Shown here piece by piece: positions 22,318 to 30,307 of a stretch of 64,000 nucleotides of DNA. The stretch spans positions 273,232 through 337,231 of the forward strand of contig NZ_LZRD01000003.1 in NCBI RefSeq assembly GCF_001687325.1, given 5' to 3'. The stretch's first letter is position 1. Each line of letters opens with the position of its first letter. The notes under the pieces were generated by a model, which was given only the letters and a program-made list of their open reading frames with translations, was not told where the DNA came from and searched no databases. The position numbers and the translations under genes are program-made. The stretch comes from Streptomyces sp. PTY087I2. Lineage in GTDB: Bacteria; Actinomycetota; Actinomycetes; Streptomycetales; Streptomycetaceae.

Positions 22318-23133
22318 ATGACCTCCATGCGGATCTCCCAGCTCGCCGAGCGCAGCGGGGTGCCGGCGACGACCCTGCGGTTCTACGAGAGCGCGGGCCT
22401 GCTGTCCGCCGACCGGACCCCCGCCGGGTACCGGATGTACGGCGAGGACGCGGTCGACCGGCTGGCGTTCATCGGCGCGGCCAAGCATCTGGGGCTTGCG
22501 CTGGAGGAGATCGGGGAGCTGGTGGGGGTGTGGGAGGCCGGCGCGTGCCGCGATGTGAAGGCGGATCTGCGGCCCCGGATCTCGGCGCGCCTGGCCGAGG
22601 CGGAGGCCCGCGCCGCCGAGCTGGCGGCTTTCACCGCTTCTCTGCGCGGGGCCCTGGCCCACCTGGACGCACTGCCGGACCGGGCGGGGCGGTGCGACCC
22701 GGAGTGCGGCTTCCTGGCGCCGGGAGCGGGGTCGGCAGCCCCGGGGTCGGCAGCCGTCTCCGGCGGGGCCGTCGGCGGACAGCCGGTCGATGTCGTCCTG
22801 TCGCCCGGGCGGCGGGCCGCCGAGCAGGAGGCGGAACGGTGGCGCGCCGCGCCGGTGGCGTGCTCGCTGACCGGCGAGGGGCTTCACGAGCGCACCGCCC
22901 AGTGGCGCGAGGCCGTCGCCGGGGCGACCCGGACAGCCGTGCCCGAAGGCCTGCGGCTGACCCTGCCCGTCGACCGGGTCACGCGCGTCGCCGAGCTGGC
23001 GGCCGCAGAGCAGGAGTGCTGCCCGTTCTTCGACTTCCGCCTCCACCTGGACGGCCCGTATCTGCACCTGGAGGTCCGCGCGCCCGCCGACGGCGGCACG
23101 CTGCTCACGGACCTCTTCGGCCCCACCGACTGA
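22318..23133 (+). CDS. MerR-family regulator, possibly metal-responsive
   Basis: A 271-residue protein. [20 protein letters not shown], without its end, is the MerR winged helix, followed by [16 protein letters not shown] and a coiled dimer helix. A Cys (in [10 protein letters not shown]) stands at the start of the dimer helix, where MerR has its metal Cys, and a second pair (RCDPECGF) follows the helix, as in mercury or zinc/cadmium sensors. After an Ala/Gly linker there is an extra C-terminal domain of about 80 residues with [14 protein letters not shown], unlike short MerR proteins. Its own promoter has MerR architecture, and the next gene, 55 bases on, is a YnfA-type membrane protein. Confidence 0.85.
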   Translation: MTSMRISQLAERSGVPATTLRFYESAGLLSADRTPAGYRMYGEDAVDRLAFIGAAKHLGLALEEIGELVGVWEAGACRDVKADLRPRISARLAEAEARAAELAAFTASLRGALAHLDALPDRAGRCDPECGFLAPGAGSAAPGSAAVSGGAVGGQPVDVVLSPGRRAAEQEAERWRAAPVACSLTGEGLHERTAQWREAVAGATRTAVPEGLRLTLPVDRVTRVAELAAAEQECCPFFDFRLHLDGPYLHLEVRAPADGGTLLTDLFGPTD

Positions 23134-23188
23134 CACCCTCCCCCGTCCCCTTCTGCCCTGCCCGCCCTTCACCAGGAAGCCCTCCCCC

Positions 23189-23524
23189 GTGCTCGTCGCC
23201 CGTTCCATCGCCCTGTTCGTCGTCGCCGCGCTGTTCGAGATCGGGGGCGCCTGGCTGGTCTGGCAGGGCCTGCGGGAGCACAGGGGCTGGGCGTGGATCG
23301 GGGCCGGCGTCATCGCGCTCGGTCTGTACGGCGTGGTCGCCACCTTCCAGAGCGACGACAACTTCGGCCGCATCCTCGCGGCGTACGGCGGCATCTTCGT
23401 CGCCGGATCGATCGCCTGGGGCATGATCGCCGACGGCTACCGCCCGGACCGCTTCGACATCATCGGGGCCCTGGTCTGCCTGGCCGGCATGGCCGTGATC
23501 ATGTACGCGCCGCGCGGGCACTAG
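23189..23524 (+). CDS. UPF0060/YnfA-family small membrane protein
   Basis: A 111-residue protein with four hydrophobic helices and the family signatures [25 protein letters not shown] and [21 protein letters not shown]. YnfA proteins are related in fold to small multidrug resistance (SMR) exporters, and some export cationic drugs; the natural substrate is unclear. GTG start with AGGA about 11 bases upstream. It sits directly behind the MerR gene, so it is probably the target of that regulator. Confidence 0.9.
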   Translation: MLVARSIALFVVAALFEIGGAWLVWQGLREHRGWAWIGAGVIALGLYGVVATFQSDDNFGRILAAYGGIFVAGSIAWGMIADGYRPDRFDIIGALVCLAGMAVIMYAPRGH

Positions 23525-23549
23525 TCTGGGGGCACCACCTGGGGGGCCG

Positions 23550-24281
23550 ATGACAACAGCCGACGCACCGCCCATCGTCTTCGTGCACGGGACTCGTTTC
23601 AGCGCGGGGCAATGGAGTACGCAACTCGCCGCACTCCAGGAGGAGTTCCCGGTTACCGCCGTCGACCTTCCGGGCCACGGAGCGCGCTCGGCGCAGCCCT
23701 GGAGTCTGAGCGCCGCGACGGAGGTCGTCGCCGCCGCGGTGGACTCACTCGACGGCGGACCGGCCGTGGTCGTCGGGCATTCCCTCGGCGGTTACGTGTC
23801 GCTGGAGTTCGCCCGGTGCTGCCCGGAGCGTTTGCGCGGGCTGGTTCTCGCGGGCGCCAGCGCGTCCACCCGCGGCCCCTGGGCCACGCCCTACCGGTGG
23901 GTCGCCGGCCTGATCCCCCGCATCTCGGCGGACCGGCTGTCCCGGTGGAACGACCGGCTGCTGCTGCGGCACTACCCACAGAACGTGGTGGAGGCGACCA
24001 TCCGCTCCGGCTACGCCTTCCACACCCTGCCCTCCGCCTGGGGCGAGGTACTGGGCCGCTTCGGCACGGACGCGCTGCGCCATGTGGCGGCGCCGGTGCT
24101 GATCCTGAACGGCGAGAAGGACACCGTCTTCCGGTCCGGCGAGGCCGACTTCGCCCGCGCGCATCCGGATGCCCGTATCGAATTGATCCCACGGGCCAGA
24201 CATCTCGCGAACTTCGACGCCCCGGACGCCTTCGCCGACGCGGTCCGCCGCTTCGCCCGGGAGCTTCCTGTGGCCGGCTGA
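23550..24281 (+). CDS. Alpha/beta hydrolase
   Basis: A 243-residue soluble hydrolase. IVFVHGTRFSAGQW gives the oxyanion-hole segment, GHSLGG the nucleophile Ser in the elbow, NGEKDTVF the acid Asp, and RARHLANF the catalytic His. The cap region between is short. The fold and triad are complete, so an esterase or lipase-like activity is expected; the substrate cannot be read. It starts 25 bases after the ynfA-like gene with GGGGGG before the ATG and may be cotranscribed. Confidence 0.85.
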   Translation: MTTADAPPIVFVHGTRFSAGQWSTQLAALQEEFPVTAVDLPGHGARSAQPWSLSAATEVVAAAVDSLDGGPAVVVGHSLGGYVSLEFARCCPERLRGLVLAGASASTRGPWATPYRWVAGLIPRISADRLSRWNDRLLLRHYPQNVVEATIRSGYAFHTLPSAWGEVLGRFGTDALRHVAAPVLILNGEKDTVFRSGEADFARAHPDARIELIPRARHLANFDAPDAFADAVRRFARELPVAG

Positions 24282-24299
24282 GCGTCCGGTCACGGACGC
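24282..24299. terminator. Short hairpin between convergent genes
   Basis: Perfect seven-base arms (24282-24288, 24293-24299) and a four-base loop right after the hydrolase stop, facing the end of the APH-like gene. Small but well placed for a bidirectional terminator. Confidence 0.5.
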
Positions 24300-24317
24300 C
24301 GCCCACTCGGCGCGCGG

Positions 24318-25238
24318 TCACCCCACGTCGGTGCCGAGGACGCGATCGAGCGCCGCCCGGCCCGCGGGTCCCCAGGCCGGCTTGCCGCCGGGAAGCCCCC
24401 GGTCTCCGTTCTGGCCCATGAGCATGAGGAACAGGCTCTTCAGCGCGGCCAGTCCACGGGCGCGCCGGACCGTCGCCCCGTCCGCGTACGCGTACGCGTC
24501 GAAGAACCGTGCGGCGCCGCCCCGGGGAAGGACGACCCAGGCGGCCGCGAGGTCCCACGCCGGATCGCCGGCGAACAGGTCCCCGAAGTCGATCACGCCC
24601 GAGAGCGTCCCGTCCGACACGACGACGTTCGCGGGGTGGAGGTCACCGTGCACCCAGACCGGCGGGCCCTCCCACGCGGGGGCGGCGACCGCGTCGTCCC
24701 AGACGGCCCGGACCTCGTCGGCCCTGCCGTCGAGGGCGACGGACCGGAAGAAGTGGTCGAAGCCCTCGGTGTACGTGCCCGGGTGAGCGCCCCGGTCCAC
24801 AACGCCCGGCGCCTCGGCGGGCGCCGCCACATGGAGCGCCCGCAGGAAGTCCGCCAGGGTGTCGGCCGCGTGGCCGCCGCGGCTGATCGAGGTGCGGTCG
24901 AGCGGCTCGCCGGGCACCCACGTCATGACCGTCCAGTGCTTCGGGAAGCGTGCGGACGGTTCCCCGGCCCGCACCGGGCGCGGGACGGGGAGCGGCAGTA
25001 GCGGAGCGAGGTGGGGCAGCCACCGGCGCTCCTTGCGCTGAAGGTCCGGGGCGCGTTCGGTACGCGGCATACGTACGGCCAACTCGTCCCCGAGGCGCCA
25101 CTGCTGGTTGTCCCAGCCGCCCGCGACCTCGCGGACGGCCAGTCCCGCGAGGTCGGGATGCTGCTCCCGGAGCAGGGCACGGACCAGGTCCGCCGTGATC
25201 TCGATCCCGGCGGCGGTGTCGGAGGCGGAGTCGGTCAT
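24318..25238 (-). CDS. Aminoglycoside phosphotransferase-family kinase
   Basis: A 306-residue kinase-like protein. VHGDLHPANVVV holds the catalytic Asp and Asn of the Brenner loop, and IDFGDLFAGDPAWDLA holds the Mg-binding Asp. The N-lobe has GGWDNQQWRLG and a Lys/Arg-rich strand. This family includes antibiotic kinases but also many small-molecule and choline-type kinases, and chromosomal Streptomyces members are mostly unassigned. No resistance gene context is present, so I would not call it a resistance gene. It is convergent with the hydrolase. Confidence 0.85.
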   Translation of the reverse strand: MTDSASDTAAGIEITADLVRALLREQHPDLAGLAVREVAGGWDNQQWRLGDELAVRMPRTERAPDLQRKERRWLPHLAPLLPLPVPRPVRAGEPSARFPKHWTVMTWVPGEPLDRTSISRGGHAADTLADFLRALHVAAPAEAPGVVDRGAHPGTYTEGFDHFFRSVALDGRADEVRAVWDDAVAAPAWEGPPVWVHGDLHPANVVVSDGTLSGVIDFGDLFAGDPAWDLAAAWVVLPRGGAARFFDAYAYADGATVRRARGLAALKSLFLMLMGQNGDRGLPGGKPAWGPAGRAALDRVLGTDVG

Positions 25239-25279
25239 GCCGAGCCACGGTACCGGGGAGCGCCCGGCCGGTCACGCGG

Positions 25280-25714
25280 TCAGTCCAGGCAGAACTCGTT
25301 GCCCTCGACGTCCTGCATCACGAGGCAGGACTCGTTCTCCTCGTCGGCCAGGAGCAGGCGTACCCGCTTCGCGCCGAGCGGCAGCAGTCGTGCGCACTCG
25401 GCCTCCAGCGCGGCGAGGCGCTCCTCCCCCACGAGCCCGGTGCCGACCCGCACATCAAGATGCACCCGGTTCTTGACGACCTTCTCCTCGGGGACGCGCT
25501 GGAAGTACAGCCGCGGGCCCGCCCCCGTCGGGTCCTGGCAGGCGAAGCCCGCGTCCCGCTTCTCCGGCGGCAGGGAGAGGGCGTAATCGTCCCAACTGGC
25601 GAACCCCTTCGGCGGCGGCGGTACGACGTACCCCAGCACCTCGCACCAGAAGTGGGCGACGCGCGTGGGCGACGCGCAGTCGAAGGTGACCTGGACCTGC
25701 TTGATCGACGTCAT
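25280..25714 (-). CDS. VOC-superfamily (glyoxalase-like) protein
   Basis: A 144-residue protein beginning IKQVQVTFDCASPTRVAHFW, the first beta-alpha module of the vicinal oxygen chelate fold, with RVHLDVRVG in the middle and VMQDVEGNEFCLD at the end. The His in VHLDV and the Glu of GNEFC are the typical metal-ligand positions. Members range from glyoxalases to antibiotic-binding proteins, and nothing here tells which. The start at 25714 is chosen by homology. It lies 41 bases upstream of the APH-like gene on the same strand. Confidence 0.82.
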   Translation of the reverse strand: MTSIKQVQVTFDCASPTRVAHFWCEVLGYVVPPPPKGFASWDDYALSLPPEKRDAGFACQDPTGAGPRLYFQRVPEEKVVKNRVHLDVRVGTGLVGEERLAALEAECARLLPLGAKRVRLLLADEENESCLVMQDVEGNEFCLD

Positions 25715-25873
25715 CGGGCCACCGTAGGGGGGCCGCCGTTCGACGGGCATCCGAATTTCCGCACACGCGAGCCGCCTGACAAAAGGAGGGGCGGAAGCCC
25801 GAGGGTGCTGAAAGGATCGCCCCCGTCCGCACGCAGCACACGATGTCCCGACCACGCAGGAGACGCACCCACC

Positions 25874-26326
25874 GTGACCCGCACCAGCGCCGTTTCGCTG
25901 ATCCGTTCCCGTACCCTCTCCGACGTCGCCGAGTACGCCTACGCGGCCACGGCGCCCGCCGGGGCACGGCTGATCTTCCTCGCCGGCGCGTGTCCGCTCG
26001 ACGAGCACGGCGGCACCGTGGCCGTCGGGGACCACGCGGGCCAGGCCGCGCAGGCCGTGGCGAATCTGCGGACCGCGCTCGCCGACGCCGGGGCCTCGGT
26101 CGAGGACGTCATCAGCACCCGGGTCCTCGTGGCATCGGCCCGGCAGGAGGACCTCGTGGCCGCCTGGCAGGTGGTCCGGGACGCGTTCGGCGATCACGAT
26201 GTGCCCAGCACCCTGATGGGCGTCACCGTGCTCGGCTACGCCGACCAGCTCGTGGAGATCGAAGCCGTGGCCGCCGTCCTCGACGAGCCGGAGGCCGGAG
26301 GACCGGCTTGCCCGCCGTCGGCGTAA
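25874..26326 (+). CDS. RidA/YjgF-family protein
   Basis: A 150-residue protein. LIFLAGACPLDEHGG, AQAVANLRTALADAGAS and VISTRVLVAS match the RidA family, which destroys reactive enamine and imine intermediates. The Arg in STRV is the family's catalytic Arg. Gly and Glu in the late segment (LVEIEAVA) are also conserved. GTG at 25874 has AGGAG about 11 bases upstream. The next gene starts 39 bases later. Confidence 0.88.
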   Translation: MTRTSAVSLIRSRTLSDVAEYAYAATAPAGARLIFLAGACPLDEHGGTVAVGDHAGQAAQAVANLRTALADAGASVEDVISTRVLVASARQEDLVAAWQVVRDAFGDHDVPSTLMGVTVLGYADQLVEIEAVAAVLDEPEAGGPACPPSA

Positions 26327-26365
26327 TGACGGGGTGAGCCTCCGCGCCCCCTCACCCTGAGGCGG

Positions 26366-27013
26366 GTGAGCGATGCCCGAGCCGCCGCCGAGACGGCCGA
26401 CGAGAAGAGCGCGGACCGTCTGACGACCCTGTCCGACGGGATCTTCGCCATCGCGATGACCCTGCTGGTCCTGGACCTCCAGGTCGAACCGGGGCTCGAC
26501 AAGGACGAGTTCACCGAGGCCGTGCGCCGGGCGCTGCCGGACCTCGGCGCGTACGCCCTGAGCTTCACGATTCTGGCCGGGTTCTGGCGCGACCACCGGC
26601 TGATCGTGCGTCTTGTCCCGCGCTTCGAGGGGGTGGCGCTCCGGTTCGCGCTGATGTGGCTCGGCGCCATCGCCCTCGTCCCGTTCCCGACGGCGCTGCT
26701 CTCCGAGTACGCCGCGCGCCCGCTGACCGTGGCCGTGTACGCGGGCATGGTCGCCGTCACGAACCTGCTGGAGCTGGCGATGTTCCTGACCGGCCGGAGG
26801 GCGACGGAGCACACGGCAGAGGCCGCCCACGGCGATGTGGGCCGGGCGGTCACCGCGGATCTGGCCTCGACCGCCGCTCTCTTCGCCGCGACCGTGCCGG
26901 TCGCCTACCTCGTCTCCCCCGTCGCGGCCATGTGGTGCTGGCTGGCCCTGGTCCCCATCAAGCTCACCCATCGGAAGCGCGCCACCGCCCGTCGGCACGG
27001 CCGCGCGAGCTGA
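26366..27013 (+). CDS. TMEM175/DUF1211-family potassium channel-like protein
   Basis: A 215-residue membrane protein. LTTLSDGIFAIAMTLLVLDL is the first-helix signature of the bacterial TMEM175 family, whose pore is lined by hydrophobic residues of this helix. Six hydrophobic helices can be counted. Bacterial members form tetrameric potassium-leak channels. The GTG start follows GAGGCGG closely. It is possibly cotranscribed with the RidA gene. The channel role follows from the family; selectivity is not testable by eye. Confidence 0.85.
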   Translation: MSDARAAAETADEKSADRLTTLSDGIFAIAMTLLVLDLQVEPGLDKDEFTEAVRRALPDLGAYALSFTILAGFWRDHRLIVRLVPRFEGVALRFALMWLGAIALVPFPTALLSEYAARPLTVAVYAGMVAVTNLLELAMFLTGRRATEHTAEAAHGDVGRAVTADLASTAALFAATVPVAYLVSPVAAMWCWLALVPIKLTHRKRATARRHGRAS

Positions 27014-27151
27014 GCGCCGAAGGGACGGGCCCGTCCCCGTACGGACGTACCGGCCGCGCCGTCTCCTCCCGCGCGGGCGACGATGGGAAGAACCGGCCGC
27101 GCGCGCCGGTACACACCTGTCACTCGAACGGCACACCCCCACAGCATTCTC

Positions 27152-27172
27152 ATCTCATATCTGAGATAGCCT
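27152..27172 (+). promoter_or_regulatory. Palindrome over the -10 box of the XRE-MurA gene
   Basis: ATCTCA (27152-27157) and TGAGAT (27162-27167) form a perfect dyad with a four-base centre. Its last base is the first base of TAGCCT (27167-27172), a Streptomyces-like -10 box. The start codon is only six bases further at 27179 and has no ribosome site, which suggests a leaderless mRNA starting at or near the ATG. The XRE domain encoded by the gene is the obvious candidate to bind here. Confidence 0.6.
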
Positions 27173-27178
27173 GCCGTC

Positions 27179-28708
27179 ATGTCAGACGACTACCTCGTAC
27201 GTATCGGCAAGCTCATCCGTGACGCCCGTCAGCATCGGGGCTGGACACAGACGCAGTTGGCCGAGGCTCTCGGTACCAGCCAGAGCGCCGTCAACCGCAT
27301 CGAGCGCGGCAACCAGAACATCAGCCTTGAGATGATCGCCCGTATCGGCGAGGCTCTCGACAGCGAGATCGTGTCGCTCGGTTACGCCGGACCCATGCAT
27401 CTGCGGGTCGTCGGCGGCCGGCGGCTCTCCGGGGCCATCGACGTCAAGACCAGCAAGAACGCCTGCGTCGCGCTGCTGTGCGCCTCGCTCCTCAACAAGG
27501 GGCGTACGGTGCTGCGCCGGGTGGCCCGGATCGAGGAGGTGTTCCGGCTCCTGGAGGTGCTGAACTCCATCGGGGTGCGCACCCGCTGGGTCAACGACGG
27601 TGTGGACCTGGAGATCGTGCCGCCCGCGCAGCTGGACCTGGCGGCGATCGACGCCGACGCCGCGCGCCGGACCCGGTCGATCATCATGTTCCTGGGACCG
27701 CTGCTGCACCGGACGGAGCAGTTCACCCTGCCGTACGCGGGCGGCTGCGACCTGGGCACCCGCACGATCGAACCGCACATGATCGCGCTGCGCCGCTTCG
27801 GCCTGGAGATCGCCGCGACCGAGGGCCTGTACCACGCGCAGGTCGACCGCACCGTCGCCCCGGACCGGCCCATCGTGCTGACCGAGCGCGGCGACACGGT
27901 GACCGAGAACGCCCTGCTGGCCGCCGCCCGCCACGACGGCACGACGGTCATCCGCAACGCCTCGTCCAACTACATGGTCCAGGACCTGTGCTTCTTCCTG
28001 GAGGCCCTGGGCGTACGGGTCGACGGGGTCGGTACGACGACGCTCACCGTCCACGGGGTCCCGCAGATCGACGTGGACGTGGACTACTCCCCCTCCGAGG
28101 ACCCGGTCGAGGCGATGAGCCTGCTGGCCGCCGCCGTGGTGACCGAGTCCGAACTCACCATCCGCCGGGTGCCGATCGAGTTCCTGGAGATCGAGCTCGC
28201 CGTCCTGGAGGAGATGGGCGTCGACTGCGACCGCACCCCGGAGTACGCGGCCGACAACGCACGCACCCGCCTGGTGGACCTGACCGTGCGGCCCTCCAAG
28301 CTGGAGGCCCCGATCGACAAGATCCACCCGATGCCGTTCCCCGGCCTCAACATCGACAACGTCCCGTTCTTCGCGGCGATCGCCGCCGCCGCGCACGGCC
28401 AGACCCTGATCCACGACTGGGTCTACGACAACCGCGCGATCTACCTCACCGACCTCAACCGCCTCGGTGGCCGCCTCCAACTCCTCGACCCCCACCGGGT
28501 CCTGGTCGAGGGCCCGACCCGCTGGCGCGCCGCCGAAATGATGTGCCCGCCCGCCCTGCGGCCCGCCGTGGTGGTGCTGCTGGCGATGATGGCGGCCGAG
28601 GGCACCTCCGTACTCCGCAACGTGTATGTGATCAACCGCGGTTACGAGGAACTGGCCGAGCGGCTCAACTCGGTGGGCGCCCAGATCGAAATCTTCAGGG
28701 ACATCTGA
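27179..28708 (+). CDS. murA: XRE DNA-binding domain fused to UDP-GlcNAc enolpyruvyltransferase
   Basis: A 509-residue protein. Residues 8-62 are a complete XRE/Cro helix-turn-helix (GWTQTQLAEALGTSQSAVNR). From about residue 70 follows an EPT fold like MurA, which transfers enolpyruvate from PEP to UDP-GlcNAc for peptidoglycan. SKNACVALLCAS holds the Lys-Asn pair; Cys190 in AGGCDLGTRTIEP corresponds to the MurA catalytic Cys that fosfomycin attacks; FPGLNIDNVPFF holds the Asp but replaces the usual FPTDMQ; NRAIYLTDLNRLGG holds the late Arg. So the key residues remain but loops differ. Streptomycetes carry a normal murA elsewhere, and this is the second type (SCO5998-like). It may be an enzyme, or a sensor that reads a cell-wall precursor and regulates itself. 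Confidence 0.88.
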   Translation: MSDDYLVRIGKLIRDARQHRGWTQTQLAEALGTSQSAVNRIERGNQNISLEMIARIGEALDSEIVSLGYAGPMHLRVVGGRRLSGAIDVKTSKNACVALLCASLLNKGRTVLRRVARIEEVFRLLEVLNSIGVRTRWVNDGVDLEIVPPAQLDLAAIDADAARRTRSIIMFLGPLLHRTEQFTLPYAGGCDLGTRTIEPHMIALRRFGLEIAATEGLYHAQVDRTVAPDRPIVLTERGDTVTENALLAAARHDGTTVIRNASSNYMVQDLCFFLEALGVRVDGVGTTTLTVHGVPQIDVDVDYSPSEDPVEAMSLLAAAVVTESELTIRRVPIEFLEIELAVLEEMGVDCDRTPEYAADNARTRLVDLTVRPSKLEAPIDKIHPMPFPGLNIDNVPFFAAIAAAAHGQTLIHDWVYDNRAIYLTDLNRLGGRLQLLDPHRVLVEGPTRWRAAEMMCPPALRPAVVVLLAMMAAEGTSVLRNVYVINRGYEELAERLNSVGAQIEIFRDI

Positions 28709-28864
28709 GGTTTGATCGCGGTTCCGCCCCGACAAGGACCCTCATCAGGGGCGGAATAGGACCTTCCATGATTTTTTATGGCTAGTTCCGCACTCACTCC
28801 GTCACCCCCTGTGGCCACTACATTCACCTCTGTCCAGACACACGACCGGGGGGAACAGACAACT

Positions 28865-30151
28865 ATGCGCTCCACAGGGTCCACAGGGTCCATCAGCCGC
28901 ATCGGAAGATCACTCATGACGGTGACCGCGCATACGGCCGCCGTAGCGGTCGCCGTCATGGGTCTCGCCGCCTCACCGGCCGCCGCGGCGCCCGCGGCCA
29001 CGGCGGCGCCCCAGCTCGGAGACTCCTGTACCGCGGCCGACCTCGGCACACGGCACCCGTACATCAAGAGCACCGAAGTGTCCCCGACGATCACCCACTT
29101 CAAGGGCTGGTTCGTCACCGAAGGCACGACCGGCACCCATTCCGTCGTCACCAACGTCGAGACGACCATCTCGGTCTCCGTCGGCCTCAACGGCGGCGTC
29201 GAGGGCAGTTTCGCCGCCGAGACCCTCGGCCAGGTCGGAGCGAGCCTCGGCCTGAACGTCAAGGTCGACTACTCCTCGACCAGCAGCGAGTCGAGCTCGA
29301 TCACCTGGAACTTCAGCCAACCCGGCTACTACGGCGTCTACAAGGGCACGAAGAAGGTCACCGGCACCTACGGAAGCCTGAACTGCAACCGCACCCAGCA
29401 GGGTGACGGGAGCTGGGCCCTGAAGTGGGCCGAGGGGCCCGGCGCCGGCAGCTTCACCACCTACACCACCCTGGAAGAAGGCGCGGTGCGCTGCCAGGAC
29501 ACGGTGCCCGCGGGCAGCATCATGGCCAAGGCGCAGAGCCTCCTCGACTGCGGCTCGCCCACCGCGAAGGCCGAGCACCCGGCGGGTGCGGTGGCGCCGA
29601 CGGCGCGGCAGAAGCAGAACCGCCTCGCACAGCCCCCGGCTCTCGCCGGCGGCGCGCCCGCCGAGCAGCCCCGGGCCACCGGGCTCGGCGCACGGGCCGC
29701 TCTCGACTGCCAGACCCAGGTCTACAAGATCGCCGTACCCGGCAAGCCGCTGTCCTGGGGCGCTCCGATCCTGGCGAGCGACGGTGTCCGCCTGCGCCCC
29801 TCGACGATCTTCAGCGCCCACCTGGACCACTGGCGTCTGTGCAACGTGACGGAGAGCAACGGGGTCATCGAGGCGTCCCTGTGGAACTGGGGCAGCGGCT
29901 GGTGCGCGACCATCACCCCGCAGAACGCGGCCACCGACCGGGCGGCCCTGATGACGGCTCCCTGCGCGGAGGACGACCTCCAGCGGTTCTACATCTACCG
30001 TGACGTGCCCGGCAGTTCGAAGATCGGTGTGCAGAACAAGTACACCGGCTCCATGATGGGCCACGACCGTTACGCGGACGGGGAGTTCATCCGCCAGTAC
30101 TCCAGCGGCAGGCAGGACGGTACGGGTACGTACGCCCTGTCCGGAGTCTGA
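28865..30151 (+). CDS. Secreted two-part protein, possible pore-forming toxin plus lectin
   Basis: A 428-residue protein. The ATG at 28865 follows GGGGGGAAC at suitable distance. A signal peptide ends near SPAAAA. Residues about 50-200 show long alternating small/polar strands rich in Ser, Thr and Gly, with an inner stretch GLNGGVEGSFAAETLGQVG between two Ser/Thr strands, then PGYYGVYKGTKKVTGTYG. This looks like the insertion hairpin and stalk of aerolysin-type beta-pore proteins, but no database match was made. A Pro/Ala linker (about 235-285) leads to a C-terminal Cys-containing domain with DLQRFYIYR and KIGVQNKYTG, like a ricin-type beta-trefoil. It might bind a sugar and act on membranes; the function is unproved. 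Confidence 0.7.
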   Translation: MRSTGSTGSISRIGRSLMTVTAHTAAVAVAVMGLAASPAAAAPAATAAPQLGDSCTAADLGTRHPYIKSTEVSPTITHFKGWFVTEGTTGTHSVVTNVETTISVSVGLNGGVEGSFAAETLGQVGASLGLNVKVDYSSTSSESSSITWNFSQPGYYGVYKGTKKVTGTYGSLNCNRTQQGDGSWALKWAEGPGAGSFTTYTTLEEGAVRCQDTVPAGSIMAKAQSLLDCGSPTAKAEHPAGAVAPTARQKQNRLAQPPALAGGAPAEQPRATGLGARAALDCQTQVYKIAVPGKPLSWGAPILASDGVRLRPSTIFSAHLDHWRLCNVTESNGVIEASLWNWGSGWCATITPQNAATDRAALMTAPCAEDDLQRFYIYRDVPGSSKIGVQNKYTGSMMGHDRYADGEFIRQYSSGRQDGTGTYALSGV

Positions 30152-30217
30152 CGGCCCGGACCCGGTGAGCGGCCCCGCAGGTGATCCGTTCGGGCCCGCA
30201 GCACCGCTGTTGGCGAT

Positions 30218-30243
30218 ATCTTCGTACTGCATCTTCGTACTGC
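30218..30243. repeat. Tandem direct repeat ATCTTCGTACTGC x2
   Basis: Two exact 13-base copies side by side (30218-30230 and 30231-30243). The core CGTACTGC returns inverted at 30260-30267. It lies in the 156-base gap before the TIR operon. Paired half-sites of this kind often bind regulators. Confidence 0.7.
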
Positions 30244-30267
30244 CCGGCCACGTCGCCGGGCAGTACG
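30236..30267. promoter_or_regulatory. 13-bp perfect inverted repeat before the TIR operon
   Basis: CGTACTGCCCGGC (30236-30248) and its exact complement (30255-30267) flank a six-base loop, overlapping the direct repeat. It may be the terminator of the upstream secreted-protein gene, though it has no T tail. It may also be an operator for the downstream operon, whose first gene begins 40 bases later. Confidence 0.6.
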
Positions 30268-30307
30268 TCGCACGATGACGCCTGGCACGAGGGACCGGTG
30301 GGAACGG

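Noticed and set aside
24318..25238. Antibiotic resistance kinase
   Set aside because: Only the general APH fold motifs are visible. Chromosomal relatives mostly have other or unknown substrates, and no resistance context is present.
27014..27178. RNA gene or riboswitch before the XRE-MurA gene
   Set aside because: No conserved riboswitch core could be seen, and the likely promoter is too close to the ATG for a leader.
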